DNA of 41,551 bases from Macrococcoides caseolyticum (GCF_002902665.1 NZ_PPRM01000030.1:1-41551); one strand, 5' to 3'. Positions 7,430-17,353 are shown, numbered from the stretch's first letter. Program-made: numbers and translations. The notes: a model not told the origin generated them from the sequence alone.

Positions 7430-8632
7430 ATGTTTCGAGATCTTCTCACAATTAAAAACTATAAATTATTTCTTATCAATATGATTCTGCTTGGTATGGC
7501 TTTAGCAATTACAGTGCCGTTCTTTGTCCTGTATGCAACTCAGGAACTCGGAATGACACGAGGATTATACGGTGTTATGATGGCGTTGTTTGCCTTGGCA
7601 GGATTTATGGTCAATACCATTGTTGCAAGGTTTTCTGATCGGGCGAACTTTAATCGTAAGTATATGATCATGTTTTCAGTAATGATGGCGGCAATCGCAT
7701 TCAGTACATATTTTTATATCGATAATCCTGTCGTTTTCATCATGATATACGTATTTTTTGGAGGTATGGGTGCGCCTGCTATGCCACAGCTCTATGCATC
7801 AGCGCGAGAAAGTATCAATGTGTCAGCCTCAAGTAAAAATGCTGTCTTTGCGAATACGCTCCTTCGTTCTATGTTTAGCTTCGGCTTCTTGTTCGGACCG
7901 CTCGTTGGAACAGTTTTGCTTAAGAAGTTTGGATTTGCTGGAATATTTGGCGGCACCATTCTGCTTTATATTATTGTCTTATTGTCGTTCTTATTCTTTT
8001 ATAAAGAGGTTAAAGTAGAGAAACCAGCACATACTAAAGGTCACATTGAGCCCGTTGCACCGAACCTTTTGAAAGATACGTACTTGCTTATTCCATTCCT
8101 TGCTTTTGTATTCTTACATATTGGTCAATGGATGTATACGCTGAACATGCCTTTATTCGTAACAGAATTCTTAAATGCAGATGAAGCGAATGTTGGTTAT
8201 TTAGCAAGCTTATGTGCAGGACTTGAAGTTCCATTTATGATTATTCTAGGGATATTAGCGAGCAGATTTCAAACGCGTACATTATTAATGATCGGTGCTA
8301 TATTTGGTGGAGGCTATTATCTTTCAATCGGGCTATTTGACAGTGTGACAGCGATGCTTATCGGTCAAATTGGGTTAGCGTTCTTCTTAGCGATACTGCT
8401 AGGTTTAGGAATCAGTTACTTTCAGGATACATTGCCAGACTTTCCGGGATATGCATCGACATTATTTTCTAATGCGATGATTGCAGGACAACTACTCGGT
8501 AACCTGCTTGGTGGAGTTATGAGTGATATTGTAGGACTTGGAAATGTATTTTATGTATCTTCGTCGTTCGTATTGATTGCATTTATCTTATTAATATTTA
8601 CGAAACCCGTTAAGATGGAGGATTTAGCATGA
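7430..8632 (+). CDS. MFS transporter, SET-like sugar or drug exporter
   Basis: About 400 residues with twelve predicted membrane helices. MFS features include the loop after helix 2 (VARFSDRANFNRKYM), helix-4 glycines (VFFGGMGAPAMPQLYASARE) and a central cytoplasmic loop (KVEKPAHTKGH). The layout recalls the SET family of sugar efflux transporters, but this is family-level only. An ATG at 7403 exists in frame, but a TATAAT-like box at about 7389 would leave it without a leader. The ATG at 7430, with AAAAGAG ahead of it, is my preference. The gene overlaps the next one by four bases (ATGA), implying coupled translation. Confidence 0.78.
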   Translation: MFRDLLTIKNYKLFLINMILLGMALAITVPFFVLYATQELGMTRGLYGVMMALFALAGFMVNTIVARFSDRANFNRKYMIMFSVMMAAIAFSTYFYIDNPVVFIMIYVFFGGMGAPAMPQLYASARESINVSASSKNAVFANTLLRSMFSFGFLFGPLVGTVLLKKFGFAGIFGGTILLYIIVLLSFLFFYKEVKVEKPAHTKGHIEPVAPNLLKDTYLLIPFLAFVFLHIGQWMYTLNMPLFVTEFLNADEANVGYLASLCAGLEVPFMIILGILASRFQTRTLLMIGAIFGGGYYLSIGLFDSVTAMLIGQIGLAFFLAILLGLGISYFQDTLPDFPGYASTLFSNAMIAGQLLGNLLGGVMSDIVGLGNVFYVSSSFVLIAFILLIFTKPVKMEDLA

Positions 8633-9111
8633 TGGTATTATTATGGACGTTTGTCATTATTAGTTTTATCGCAGCATTTGTGGGGCTGGTCGTACCAATG
8701 TTGCCAGGTGTGCTGTTGATGTGGGTAGGTTTTTTTGTTTATCATTTTGGTATCAATAACGGAGAACTGACATGGTTCTTCTGGATTGCGATGGCGATGC
8801 TGACGTTTGTTACATTAATCAGCGACTATATAGCTGGCAGTTACTTCGTTAAAAGATATGGTGGATCAAGAGCAGGAGAATTTACAGCAGCAATCGGTAT
8901 CATTATCGGTAGCTTCCTTTTTCCACCGCTCGGCATTATCATTGTGCCGTTTATAATGGTATTATTTGTTGAACTGTTTATCCAAAAAGATATAACAAGA
9001 GCTTTTAATGCGAGCATCGGATCACTCTTTGGATTTTTGACGAGTACCGTTGCTAAGTTTTTAATATTGATTATCATGGTCATCTGGTTCGTACTGGATG
9101 TATTGATATAG
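8629..9111 (+). CDS. DUF456 family membrane protein
   Basis: 160 residues, about four membrane helices. It shows the DUF456 pattern LVVPMLPGVLLMWVGFFVYH, a central YIAGSYFVKRYGGSRAGEF, then glycine-rich GIIIGSFLFPPLGIIIVPF and a final helix. Function unknown in the family. It starts inside the stop codon of the MFS gene (ATGATG, four-base overlap), so the two are translationally coupled and may work together. A weak hairpin GTGG-AAA-CCAC followed by T-rich sequence (9118-9137) may end the operon. Confidence 0.8.
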   Translation: MMVLLWTFVIISFIAAFVGLVVPMLPGVLLMWVGFFVYHFGINNGELTWFFWIAMAMLTFVTLISDYIAGSYFVKRYGGSRAGEFTAAIGIIIGSFLFPPLGIIIVPFIMVLFVELFIQKDITRAFNASIGSLFGFLTSTVAKFLILIIMVIWFVLDVLI

Positions 9112-9117
9112 AGTTTA

Positions 9118-9137
9118 GTGGAAACCACAGTCTTTTT
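9118..9137 (+). terminator. Weak terminator after the DUF456 gene
   Basis: A 4-bp stem GTGG/CCAC with an AAA loop is followed by AGTCTTTTT. The stem is short, so termination may be partial. Confidence 0.4.
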
Positions 9138-9261
9138 AATAGATAGGGATGTCAAGTTAGCACATAATAAACATGAGCCAACTTACTATAATCAAAATGT
9201 TTCATAAGCATCAATTGGTGGGATATAATAAGTACAAATAATATGACTAGGAGGAACATAT

Positions 9262-9735
9262 ATGTTTCGCAGCAAAAATGATTTTATTACGCAGTATCGT
9301 CAGGAAGGTGAAACGACACTAGCCTGTATAAGAGAGTTAACAGACGAATCTTTAACACAAGCAGTAACTGAACTGGATAGAACGTTAGGAGAGCTTACTT
9401 GGCATATCGTTCAAAGTCTTGGTGCGTTTGCAGAACGTGCAGGTGTTTCAGTAGAAGGTGCGAACTATAGCTCTTCTATGCCAGAAACTAAAGCGGAGAT
9501 TTTAGAGGAGGCAGAGAAGGTAGTTAACAATACGTTAGCAGCTTATGAAGCAAGCCTAACAGACGAGAATTTGAATGATGATGTTGATTTCTTTGGACAT
9601 AATCTCGCTAAAGGTGCTTTACTTTATTCAAATATTACACACTTGGCTCATCATAGAGGACAGATGACAGTATTGATGAGACAGGCCGATCTTAAAGTCC
9701 CTGGCATTTATGGGCCATCACGAGACAGTGAATAA
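9262..9735 (+). CDS. DinB/YfiT-like four-helix bundle protein
   Basis: 157 residues. DinB-superfamily metal ligands can be placed: His in ELTWHIVQS near residue 49, and two histidines in THLAHHRGQMTVLMRQ near residues 130-133. These are the positions that bind a divalent metal in the family. Members are thiol-dependent S-transferases (bacillithiol or mycothiol) or uncharacterised stress proteins, which fits a bacillithiol-making Firmicute, but that is inference. AGGAGG is well spaced before the ATG. The promoter region carries TATAAT (9224-9229) and also a SigmaB-like GTTTCA-N15-GGGATA, neither strong enough to choose. Confidence 0.82.
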   Translation: MFRSKNDFITQYRQEGETTLACIRELTDESLTQAVTELDRTLGELTWHIVQSLGAFAERAGVSVEGANYSSSMPETKAEILEEAEKVVNNTLAAYEASLTDENLNDDVDFFGHNLAKGALLYSNITHLAHHRGQMTVLMRQADLKVPGIYGPSRDSE

Positions 9736-9749
9736 TAAATAGTTTATTC

Positions 9750-9782
9750 AAGCGGGCTGTATCTATTTTGTACAGCCTGCTT
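9750..9782 (+). terminator. Terminator of the DinB-like gene
   Basis: AAGCGGGCTGTA (9750-9761) pairs with TACAGCCTGCTT (9771-9782), one G-T wobble, followed by ATTTTTT. Confidence 0.88.
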
Positions 9783-9851
9783 ATTTTTTGAAGAATATTT
9801 ACAACTTTGAATCATTAATAGCATCAAATATAAATATTGGAGTGGTCAATT

Positions 9852-11888
9852 TTGGAGAATTTTATCGTAATACTCAGCTTGGTACTTGCAGTTATCATTT
9901 CCACCGTGATTCATTTTTACATCCCTAAAGTCCCACTCGCTTTTATCCAGATAGCTATAGGGGTGCTCATTTTTTTAACACCTATTCCTCTAAATGTAGA
10001 TTTTGAACCGGAACTCTTTCTAATTGGTATTATCGCACCATTACTATTTCTTGAAGGTTACACTGTATCCAGGCTTTATATGATCAAATATTTAAAACCG
10101 ATTATATTGATGGCGCTAGGTCTTGTCTTCACAACTGTAATTGGTCTGGGATACATCACACATAGTATGATTCCATTTCTACCTATGGCGGCATGCTTTG
10201 CACTGGCCGCCATTATTTGTCCGACAGATGCAGTGGCAGTTCAGGCTATTGCACAAGATAAGAAACTCCCACGCGGGCTGATGACGATATTGGAAGGAGA
10301 GTCTTTACTGAACGACGCTGCTGGGATATTAAGTTTTAATATCGCGATTGTCGCTCTAACGACAGGTGTATTCACTATCACAGGATCGATCACACAGTTT
10401 TTTATTTCTTCATTAGGAGGATTATTAGTTGGTCTGTTTATTGGTCTCATCTTTGTCCAGATCAGAATTCTTCTTATCAGAAAAGGATTTGAAAATGAAT
10501 ATATCTATATATTAATACAGCTGCTTACACCTTTTGTTATCTACATGGCTGCTGAAAGTATTCATGTTTCAGGTATTATTGCAGCTGTAGTTGGTGGAAT
10601 TATCCATGGAATTGAACGAGATAGATTATCTCAAGCGACAACACGTTTACAGCTTGGCTACAATAATACGTGGGGACTACTCTCTACTGTTCTGAATGGC
10701 CTTGTCTTTACATTGCTGGGATATTTAATCCCGCAAGTCACTCTTTCATTGATTGAACATGATGGAAAAAGTATTTTTTCAACGATCATATACACGCTTG
10801 TAATCGCATTACTTGTTTATATTTTTAGGTTTGTATGGGTATTTGTACTATATGATAAGTTTTATATTCCAGAAAGCCGTTTTGAAAGAATACTGAAGCA
10901 TGAAGATGTTAAAAAATATGATGTTAGACCCCACCGCTTTAAGTATGCATTGATTGCTACAGTTTGTGGTGTACATGGTACAATCTCTATGGCTATCGCA
11001 TTGACGATACCTGTAGAAATTATGAATGGCGAGTACTTTAACTATCGCGATAATTTACTATTTATCACGGCAGGTGTGGTGGTCATTAGTTTAGTTGTTG
11101 CACAAATTTTCTTACCATTATTAACACCAAAAGCAGAAGATAATAGCGTAGATTCCCACCTTAATTTTAAAGAGGCATATATACTGATCAAAGAATTTGG
11201 GATGAAATATATTCGTAAGCAAACTACACCTGAAAACAGTATGATCGCAGGAAATCTTATACGCCAGTATACGATGCAAATCGGTTTTTATAGTGAAGTA
11301 AACGACAGAGATTATAATCCGAAAGAGTTTGATAGGTTGCATACAATTGCGTTAGAAACAGAGATGAAGACGCTCGACGAACTAGTAGAAAATGATGAGA
11401 TTACACAAAGTGCGTTCAATAACTACGTTCAGTATATCGAAAGAACAAAGATATTCGCCTCGACCAGTTTCTTTAGAAGGATACTATTTTTAATTCGCAT
11501 GCATGGTAGGCGCAAAGCATTCGAAAATAGATTGAACCAGTCGAGTTCTCTATCACTAAAAAATAATCTGTTAGAAATTCAAAAAATTGCATCACGTGTA
11601 CATTATAACGTCGTGCAACGATTGTCCGAAGAAGTAAGTAGAAAGAATCGGATAGAAGTTGCGCTTATTTCAGATAATTATTTGAATCGGGTAAATCAGA
11701 TTAAGAGAAATGCCACAAATGAAACAATTGATGATGATGAGACATTGTTTGCCCTTGATGTATTAGCAGTTGAAAAAGATATGGTGGCAAAGCTTGTGAA
11801 AAAAGATAAGGTCAGTCGTAAAGTAGCAGTTGAGCTAAGACAAGCTTTAAACTATGATGAAATGATGTTATTAGATACAGAGGATTAG
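9852..11888 (+). CDS. CPA1-family Na+(K+)/H+ antiporter
   Basis: 678 residues. The first ~420 form a 12-13 helix antiporter core with the conserved acidic motifs CPTDAVAVQAIAQ (transmembrane Asp) and EGESLLNDAAGI (Asn-Asp pair), as in NhaP/NhaK/YjcE proteins. The remaining ~250 residues are a charged cytoplasmic tail of regulatory type. It exchanges monovalent cations for protons, supporting pH and salt tolerance. Two TTG starts are possible. I favour 9852, because GGAG(TGG) at 9839-9845 then acts as ribosome binding site; the TTG at 9837 overlaps it. Monocistronic, convergent with pflBA. Confidence 0.88.
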   Translation: MENFIVILSLVLAVIISTVIHFYIPKVPLAFIQIAIGVLIFLTPIPLNVDFEPELFLIGIIAPLLFLEGYTVSRLYMIKYLKPIILMALGLVFTTVIGLGYITHSMIPFLPMAACFALAAIICPTDAVAVQAIAQDKKLPRGLMTILEGESLLNDAAGILSFNIAIVALTTGVFTITGSITQFFISSLGGLLVGLFIGLIFVQIRILLIRKGFENEYIYILIQLLTPFVIYMAAESIHVSGIIAAVVGGIIHGIERDRLSQATTRLQLGYNNTWGLLSTVLNGLVFTLLGYLIPQVTLSLIEHDGKSIFSTIIYTLVIALLVYIFRFVWVFVLYDKFYIPESRFERILKHEDVKKYDVRPHRFKYALIATVCGVHGTISMAIALTIPVEIMNGEYFNYRDNLLFITAGVVVISLVVAQIFLPLLTPKAEDNSVDSHLNFKEAYILIKEFGMKYIRKQTTPENSMIAGNLIRQYTMQIGFYSEVNDRDYNPKEFDRLHTIALETEMKTLDELVENDEITQSAFNNYVQYIERTKIFASTSFFRRILFLIRMHGRRKAFENRLNQSSSLSLKNNLLEIQKIASRVHYNVVQRLSEEVSRKNRIEVALISDNYLNRVNQIKRNATNETIDDDETLFALDVLAVEKDMVAKLVKKDKVSRKVAVELRQALNYDEMMLLDTED

Positions 11889-11907
11889 ATAAATATCAAG
11901 ATAAGAA

Positions 11908-11961
11908 AATAAATAAGAAGGAGCTTGAAATGATATTTTTTCAAGCTCCTTCTTATTTATT
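11908..11961. terminator. Strong bidirectional terminator between the antiporter and pflA
   Basis: A 21-bp stem (11908-11928 with 11941-11961) built around AAGAAGGAGCTTGA, extended by two A-T pairs, with an 8-base inner loop. It lies between convergent genes and serves both. Confidence 0.93.
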
Positions 11962-11973
11962 CTTATGAAAGTG

Positions 11974-12729
11974 TCACGCATTTAAGGGGGTTTTACCTTT
12001 GAAATCGACGTAATCATATGCTTGTTTTACTGTTTCATCTGACGGCGCTTCTACACCTTCTAATGGATACTTAATGCCGAGTGCCTCCCACTTATGAACA
12101 CCAAGCTGATGATAAGGGAGAATCTCAAACTTTTCTACATTTTCTAGACTATTGATGAACTGGCCTAGCTTGATGAGGTCTTCTTTATCATCTGTAATAC
12201 CAGGCACTAACACATGTCTTATCCATACAGGCTGTTTTCTGTCAGATAACATACGGGAGAATTTTAGTATATGGGTGTTGGGTTTTCCTGTTAAGCTTAA
12301 ATGTTTCTCATTATCGATATGTTTAATATCGAGTAAGAATAAATCCGTATTTTCTTGTACAGGATTAAAGTGTTTCATAAATGCAGGTGTTTCATTGAAA
12401 CAGCCTGCTGATGTATCTATACAAGTATGGATACCTTCTTCTTTTAATCGTCTGAACAGTTGTTCTATAAATGGTAACTGGAGCAGTGGCTCTCCGCCAC
12501 TGATCGTTACGCCACCGCCTGATGCATTGAAGTAGGGGATATAAGGTACAATTTCTTCAACCATTTCTTCTGCTGTCACTTCACGTGAGGGCGTTCCGAT
12601 TTCCCAAGTATCAGGGTTATGACAGAATTGACAACGCAGTAGACACCCTTGCGTAAATAAGATGTAGCGTAAACCAGGTCCGTCAACTGTTCCTAAACTT
12701 TCGATTGAATGTATATGTCCTTTAATCAT
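11974..12729 (-). CDS. pflA: Pyruvate formate-lyase activating enzyme
   Basis: 251 residues, a radical SAM enzyme. The CxxxCxxC motif (C29, C33, C36 in [15 protein letters not shown]) binds the 4Fe-4S cluster. The SAM-binding GGE is in [10 protein letters not shown] and the C-terminal half completes the partial barrel. It abstracts a hydrogen from the glycyl-radical site of PflB. It lies 35 bases downstream of pflB on the same strand, the normal order, and shares its promoter. It ends at the bidirectional hairpin with the antiporter. Confidence 0.96.
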   Translation of the reverse strand: MIKGHIHSIESLGTVDGPGLRYILFTQGCLLRCQFCHNPDTWEIGTPSREVTAEEMVEEIVPYIPYFNASGGGVTISGGEPLLQLPFIEQLFRRLKEEGIHTCIDTSAGCFNETPAFMKHFNPVQENTDLFLLDIKHIDNEKHLSLTGKPNTHILKFSRMLSDRKQPVWIRHVLVPGITDDKEDLIKLGQFINSLENVEKFEILPYHQLGVHKWEALGIKYPLEGVEAPSDETVKQAYDYVDFKGKTPLNA

Positions 12730-12764
12730 TTAAATCCCCGTCCTTCTTGTTAATACTTATGTCA

Positions 12765-15014
12765 TTACATTTTTTCGTGGAATGTTCTAGAAATTACATC
12801 TAGTTGCTGTTCTCGCGTTAATTTAATAAAGTTTACTGCATATCCTGATACACGGATTGTAAGCTGTGGATATTCTTCTGGGTGTTCCATTGCATCGAGT
12901 AAAGTCTCTCTGTTAAACACGTTAATATTTAAATGGTGACCGTGCTGCATTGCGTATCCATCTAATACCGCAACTAAGTTCGATTGCTGCGCGTCATCTT
13001 CTTTACCTAAAGATTTCGGTACGATAGAGAATGTATTAGAGATACCATCTTTACAGCAGTCGTATGGTAATTTCGCCACTGATGATAATGAAGCAAGCGC
13101 ACCTTTAGTATCGCGACCATGCATTGGATTAGCACCTGGTGCGAATGGTTCACCAGCTTTACGTCCATCAGGTGTGTTACCTGTTTTCTTACCGTATACG
13201 ACGTTTGAAGTGATTGTTAACACACTCATTGTATGTTCTGAATCACGATAAGTTTTATGTTTGCGAAGTTTTGCCATAAATGATTCTACAAGTTCAACTG
13301 CGATATCATCTACACGTGGATCATTGTTTCCGTATTGAGGGAATTCACCTTCAGTTTCGAAATCAACGACAAGTCCATTTTCATCTCTGATTGTTTTTAC
13401 TTTTGCGAATTTAATAGCTGATAATGAGTCAGCTGCAACTGAAAGACCAGCAATACCTGTAGCCATCGTACGAATGATTTCAGTATCATGTAATGCCATT
13501 TCAATTCTTTCGTAGCTGTATTTATCATGCATATAGTGAATAACGTTTAATGAGTTGATATATACGCCAGCTAACCATTCCATCATTTGATCGAATTGTT
13601 TGTATACAGTGTCATAATCTAATATTTCATCTGTAATCGGTGCAAAGTTTGGACCTACTTGAGCGCCAGACTTTTCATCTATACCACCATTAATCGCATA
13701 TAATAAAGTTTTTGCTAAGTTTGCACGTGCGCCGAAGAACTGCATTTGTTTACCAATCTTCATCGCTGATACACAACATGCGATACCGTAATCGTCGCCG
13801 TAGCTCTCACGCATTAGATCATCGTTTTCGTATTGGATTGAGCTTGTTTTAATACTCATCTTAGCACAGTATTTCTTGAAGTTTTCAGGTAGGCGTGTAG
13901 ACCAAAGTACAGTTAAGTTTGGCTCTGGTGCTGGACCTAGGTTATCTAATGAATGTAAGAAGCGGAATGAACTTTTCGTTACAAGTGGACGGCCATCAAT
14001 ACCAACACCACCGATAGACTCAGTTACCCAAGTTGGATCTCCCGAGAATAATTCATTGTAGTCTGGTGTACGTGCAAATTTAACTAAACGTAATTTCATA
14101 ATGAAGTGGTCGATAATTTCCTGTACTTCCATTTCTGTGATTGTACCTGCTTTAAGATCACGTTCAGCATAAATATCTAAGAATGTAGATACACGACCTA
14201 AACTCATTGCAGCACCATTTTGTTCTTTAATTGCTGCAAGATATGCAAGGTAAGTCCATTGAACCGCTTCTTTAAAGTTTTCAGCCGGACGACTTAAATC
14301 GAATCCATAAATTTCACCTAACTGTTTCAATTCGTTTAATGCACGGTATTGCTCAGATACTTCTTCGCGTAAACGAATGATATCTTCGCTCATTACACTG
14401 GATAAGTTATGGAAATCTTTATGTTTTTCTTTCATTAGGAAGTCTACGCCGTATAATGCTACACGACGATAGTCACCGATAATACGGCCGCGGCCATAAG
14501 CATCAGGAAGTCCTGTAATAACACCTGCTTTACGACATGCCAACATTTCTTTAGAGTAAGCATCGAATACACCTTGGTTATGTGTTTTACGGTAATCCGT
14601 GAAGATACGTTCTGTTTCAGCGTCTAATTCATAACCATATGCTTCACATGCAGCTTTCGCCATACGAATACCACCGAACGGTTGCATTGAACGTTTGAAT
14701 GGTTTTTCAGTTTGAACACCAACAATTGTTTCTAAACCTTTGTCTAAGTATCCAGCATCGTGAGAAGTAATTGTAGATACTACTTTCGTATCCATATCCC
14801 ACATGCCGCCACGTTCACGCTCTTCTTTAGAGAGCTGCATTACTTGATCCCAAAGTTTTTTCGTAGCTTCAGTTGGACCAGCTAAGAATTCATCTTTACC
14901 ATCATATAAAGTGTAGTTCAGTTGGATGAATTCTCGTACGTCGACGCGTTTGTTCCATTTTCCTGATTTGAAACCTTCCCAAGCATTTGTTCTTTTTGTC
15001 TCTTCTTTAAACAT
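12765..15014 (-). CDS. pflB: Formate C-acetyltransferase (pyruvate formate-lyase)
   Basis: 749 residues, full length for PflB. The adjacent catalytic cysteines are C413-C414 (IACCVSAMK) and the glycyl-radical residue is G724 (RVSGYAVNF). It converts pyruvate and CoA to acetyl-CoA and formate under anoxia. A good ribosome binding site (GGAGGG) lies ahead of the ATG. The upstream region holds a Rex-like dyad and a cre-like sequence, suggesting control by NADH/NAD+ ratio and carbon catabolite state. Operon pflB-pflA on the reverse strand. Confidence 0.97.
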   Translation of the reverse strand: MFKEETKRTNAWEGFKSGKWNKRVDVREFIQLNYTLYDGKDEFLAGPTEATKKLWDQVMQLSKEERERGGMWDMDTKVVSTITSHDAGYLDKGLETIVGVQTEKPFKRSMQPFGGIRMAKAACEAYGYELDAETERIFTDYRKTHNQGVFDAYSKEMLACRKAGVITGLPDAYGRGRIIGDYRRVALYGVDFLMKEKHKDFHNLSSVMSEDIIRLREEVSEQYRALNELKQLGEIYGFDLSRPAENFKEAVQWTYLAYLAAIKEQNGAAMSLGRVSTFLDIYAERDLKAGTITEMEVQEIIDHFIMKLRLVKFARTPDYNELFSGDPTWVTESIGGVGIDGRPLVTKSSFRFLHSLDNLGPAPEPNLTVLWSTRLPENFKKYCAKMSIKTSSIQYENDDLMRESYGDDYGIACCVSAMKIGKQMQFFGARANLAKTLLYAINGGIDEKSGAQVGPNFAPITDEILDYDTVYKQFDQMMEWLAGVYINSLNVIHYMHDKYSYERIEMALHDTEIIRTMATGIAGLSVAADSLSAIKFAKVKTIRDENGLVVDFETEGEFPQYGNNDPRVDDIAVELVESFMAKLRKHKTYRDSEHTMSVLTITSNVVYGKKTGNTPDGRKAGEPFAPGANPMHGRDTKGALASLSSVAKLPYDCCKDGISNTFSIVPKSLGKEDDAQQSNLVAVLDGYAMQHGHHLNINVFNRETLLDAMEHPEEYPQLTIRVSGYAVNFIKLTREQQLDVISRTFHEKM

Positions 15015-15056
15015 ATAAATCCCTCCAGATTTTCTTGTTCACCAATTCACATACTT

Positions 15057-15108
15057 AGTATAACAATAATTACGTGAAAAGTATCACAAAAATATGTAAA
15101 CGTTTAAA
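15057..15108 (-). promoter_or_regulatory. pflB control region: -10 box, Rex-like operator, cre-like site
   Basis: On the reverse strand TATACT (15057-15062) is a plausible -10 box. Immediately upstream, TTGTGATACTTTTCACGT (15072-15089) matches the Rex consensus TTGTGAAWWWWTTCACAA at 14 of 18 positions and would overlap the -35 region. Next to it, ATGTAAACGTTTAAA (15094-15108, read on the forward strand) matches the cre consensus WTGNAANCGNWWNCA with one mismatch. The layout fits redox repression by Rex and catabolite control by CcpA; binding itself is inference. Confidence 0.65.
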
Positions 15109-15262
15109 AAAATAAAGAAACCTTTTATATCAATGGTTTATCTGTAATGATACAGGAAATATATATAGAGAATTTTATATAACAGATTAAAAATTTATGA
15201 TTATTATTTCTTCAAAGTAGTTTTAAGAAATAAATATATGTACAATAACTAAGGTGATAAGA

Positions 15263-15703
15263 ATGATAGAGATAGCAAGTGATGATCTGTTGATCGAGCA
15301 AATTGCATGGATACATGAGCAGATACCGAAATCTTATGATAGCTGCTATGTAACTACTGAACTTGAAGTGAAACTCAGAACTGAATCTATACGATTGCTG
15401 ATGAAATATAATCATGATCGTATCATAGTAGTCGAAAAAGCACAGTTATCAGCCTTTATCTGGTTTCATATTGGAGAGGAGACACATGTTAAGTCCTTAT
15501 ATGTTCATCCAGATGAACGTGGCAAAGGATATGCATATAGGCTTAAGCAATATGTAGAGAGATTATCATTATCCGCAGGCGTAAACTATATCTATGGACA
15601 TGTTGATCCAGATAATCACGCTATGAGAAGACTTAACCATAAGCTTGGCTATAGCGCAGATGGTAAGATGATGTATAAACATATTGATATGCCAGATGAT
15701 TAG
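15263..15703 (+). CDS. GNAT family N-acetyltransferase
   Basis: 146 residues. The acetyl-CoA binding motif A is VKSLYVHPDERGKGYAYRLKQYVE, with the R-G-K-G-Y pyrophosphate loop, and motif B follows as HVDPDNHAMRRLNHKLGYSADGK. Substrate unknown. I start at ATG 15263, since AAGGTG at 15251-15256 is a good ribosome binding site for it; a GTG at 15254 lies inside that site. Single gene, divergent from pflBA. Confidence 0.83.
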   Translation: MIEIASDDLLIEQIAWIHEQIPKSYDSCYVTTELEVKLRTESIRLLMKYNHDRIIVVEKAQLSAFIWFHIGEETHVKSLYVHPDERGKGYAYRLKQYVERLSLSAGVNYIYGHVDPDNHAMRRLNHKLGYSADGKMMYKHIDMPDD

Positions 15704-15756
15704 CACATTATACATCGATGAAAGAAAGCTTGGTGTTAATCAAGAAATTATTTAGA

Positions 15757-15795
15757 AACGGCGTTTCAGACTTTGTTGAGTCTCGAAACGCCGTT
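15757..15795 (-). terminator. Terminator of the cupin gene
   Basis: AACGGCGTTTC (15757-15767) pairs with GAAACGCCGTT (15785-15795), with GACT/AGTC extending the stem inward. The flanking T-run is poor on both strands, so efficiency is uncertain. Confidence 0.65.
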
Positions 15796-15803
15796 ATTCT
15801 GCA

Positions 15804-16313
15804 TTAGCCACCTCTGACTGTACTACACTGATAAATATTATGCCATTCTTTAAACATCGGACCTGTATTTCCACCTACTGGGTCGGTATCAGGTAATGGT
15901 ACAGTATTGATCATCTTGTTTACTTCATTTATATCCTCATAAGAGGTCAATATTTGTGCTGCTGTTGTATCTGGATATGCACCCACAATGGTAAAGTCAT
16001 CACTTTGGTCTAATTTTTTATGACCATAACCTGCTGGTAATAATAGAACATCACCTTGTGTAACTGTAATATTTTGGCCGTTTTCCCCACCGATTAATAG
16101 GGTGGCACGACCACTTTTTACACCGAGGACTTCATGCTGATTGGGATGGAAGTGATGATAATCGTATACACCGTTGGTCCATATGTTATGCCAGGCATTG
16201 TTTTCGAAAAGTGTTTCGAAATGATGCTCCTCTGTATTATATATAATTACCGGTAGAATCATATGGTTAGGTATAGAAGGGGAAATGGGTGTGTGTACTA
16301 TTTTATATTTCAT
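15804..16313 (-). CDS. Cupin domain protein, YjlB-like
   Basis: 169 residues. Cupin motif 1 is visible as HHFHPNQHEVLGVKSGRATLLIGG and motif 2 as VTQGDVLLLPAGYGHKK, with metal-binding His residues in both. This is the single-domain cupin family of B. subtilis YjlB, whose reaction is unknown. A TACCTCC complement gives AGGAGGT as ribosome binding site. Its promoter carries a central dyad (see separate entry), so it may have a dedicated regulator. It is divergent from the lipoprotein gene. Confidence 0.82.
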   Translation of the reverse strand: MKYKIVHTPISPSIPNHMILPVIIYNTEEHHFETLFENNAWHNIWTNGVYDYHHFHPNQHEVLGVKSGRATLLIGGENGQNITVTQGDVLLLPAGYGHKKLDQSDDFTIVGAYPDTTAAQILTSYEDINEVNKMINTVPLPDTDPVGGNTGPMFKEWHNIYQCSTVRGG

Positions 16314-16336
16314 ATGCTATACCTCCTTATATATGC

Positions 16337-16367
16337 AGTATACCCCTTGTAAAGGGTGTTAATACAA
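16337..16367 (-). promoter_or_regulatory. Cupin-gene promoter with dyad in a 19-base spacer
   Basis: On the reverse strand, TTGTAT and TATACT are separated by 19 bases, and the spacer contains CCCTT-TAC-AAGGG. A long spacer with a central dyad is the hallmark of promoters activated by MerR-family proteins. The same bases also read as a SigmaB-like GTATTA-N14-GGGTAT, and these two readings compete. Confidence 0.45.
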
Positions 16368-16422
16368 TATATTTTATTGTTATTATGATAGAATATAGAT
16401 ATATTGTGAAGGTGGGATTGTA

Positions 16423-17298
16423 TTGAAATATGTAACAAGTGTACTGGCACTTACTCTAGTGCTGAGTGCATGTGGTAATAAGGAGACAGACTTGAAGCAG
16501 TCTGTAGAAAAGCTGGATGCAAAAAAGACAGAGCTGACAAAAGAATATAATACGATTAAAGAAAAAAATGATAAACTAGATGAAAAAATAAAGGCAAATG
16601 AAGATAAATTAAAAGAGATAGAAGAAAGAAATGAAGCCGAAATAAAAGAACAGATTGCGAAAGAAGAAGCAGCTAAGAAGCTAGAACTAGAAAAGCGTAA
16701 GACGAGAGATAAGCTAAAGAAAGAAGAACGATTAAAGCAGCAGCAAAAAGTTAAGGAAATGTTAGCTGCTAAAACGATGCCGAACACCATAGAGACAACA
16801 ACACATGGCAAAGCGACACTTGTGAAATCGATTGATAATGTCGATCTATCGCTAGATGATAACGGTATTGAGAGTGATGTTAAACGTCTGCAGATTTTCA
16901 AGATAACAAACATAGAAAATCAAAAGGTTATTTTTAAAGGCGCATCTTCTGGGTATACGCTTCTTTATGAAGTCCATACGAAGAATAATAATCAGACTCC
17001 TGTCTACTATAATAATACGAGTAAGCTTGTAGTCGGAAAGACTGCCATTTATTCTGATGCGACATCATTTATCCCTCAGGAATTGCAAGAAGATTTCGTG
17101 AAGTCTGAAGAGCGGGCGTACAATGAGTATGGACCAAAGGAGTCTACAGTGAGCTATAAATCGATTACACTAGATGAAAAGGCATATCAAGCTCTAACAC
17201 AAGATGGAGGGAAGTTCTATTTATTAGGCGGTACATCAACAAAGCCGAATAGTGAAGCACAATCAGAAATTGTATCAGAACCTTATACGATTTCCTGA
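16423..17298 (+). CDS. Predicted lipoprotein with long coiled coil
   Basis: 291 residues starting at TTG, supported by AAGGTGGG six bases ahead. The signal peptide ends in a lipobox LSAC with Cys17 as the lipidated residue. Residues 22-115 are almost wholly Lys/Glu-rich heptads (a coiled coil), and the last ~170 residues are a mixed beta-rich domain (HGKATLVKSIDNVDLSL... ending EPYTIS). It is anchored on the outer membrane face. I recognise no family. It opens a run of envelope and secreted genes on the forward strand, 55 bases before the small acidic gene. Confidence 0.75.
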   Translation: MKYVTSVLALTLVLSACGNKETDLKQSVEKLDAKKTELTKEYNTIKEKNDKLDEKIKANEDKLKEIEERNEAEIKEQIAKEEAAKKLELEKRKTRDKLKKEERLKQQQKVKEMLAAKTMPNTIETTTHGKATLVKSIDNVDLSLDDNGIESDVKRLQIFKITNIENQKVIFKGASSGYTLLYEVHTKNNNQTPVYYNNTSKLVVGKTAIYSDATSFIPQELQEDFVKSEERAYNEYGPKESTVSYKSITLDEKAYQALTQDGGKFYLLGGTSTKPNSEAQSEIVSEPYTIS

Positions 17299-17353
17299 TG
17301 TTTTTCTTTTATAATTAAGGGAATAATAAACCAAATATAGTAGAGGTGATATC

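Noticed and set aside
16383-16913. Long reverse-strand open frame rich in Ser/Phe opposite the coiled-coil lipoprotein
   Set aside because: It is the mirror of Lys/Glu-rich codons (AAA/GAA reads as TTT/TTC), has no ribosome binding site, and the forward gene has a lipobox and SD.
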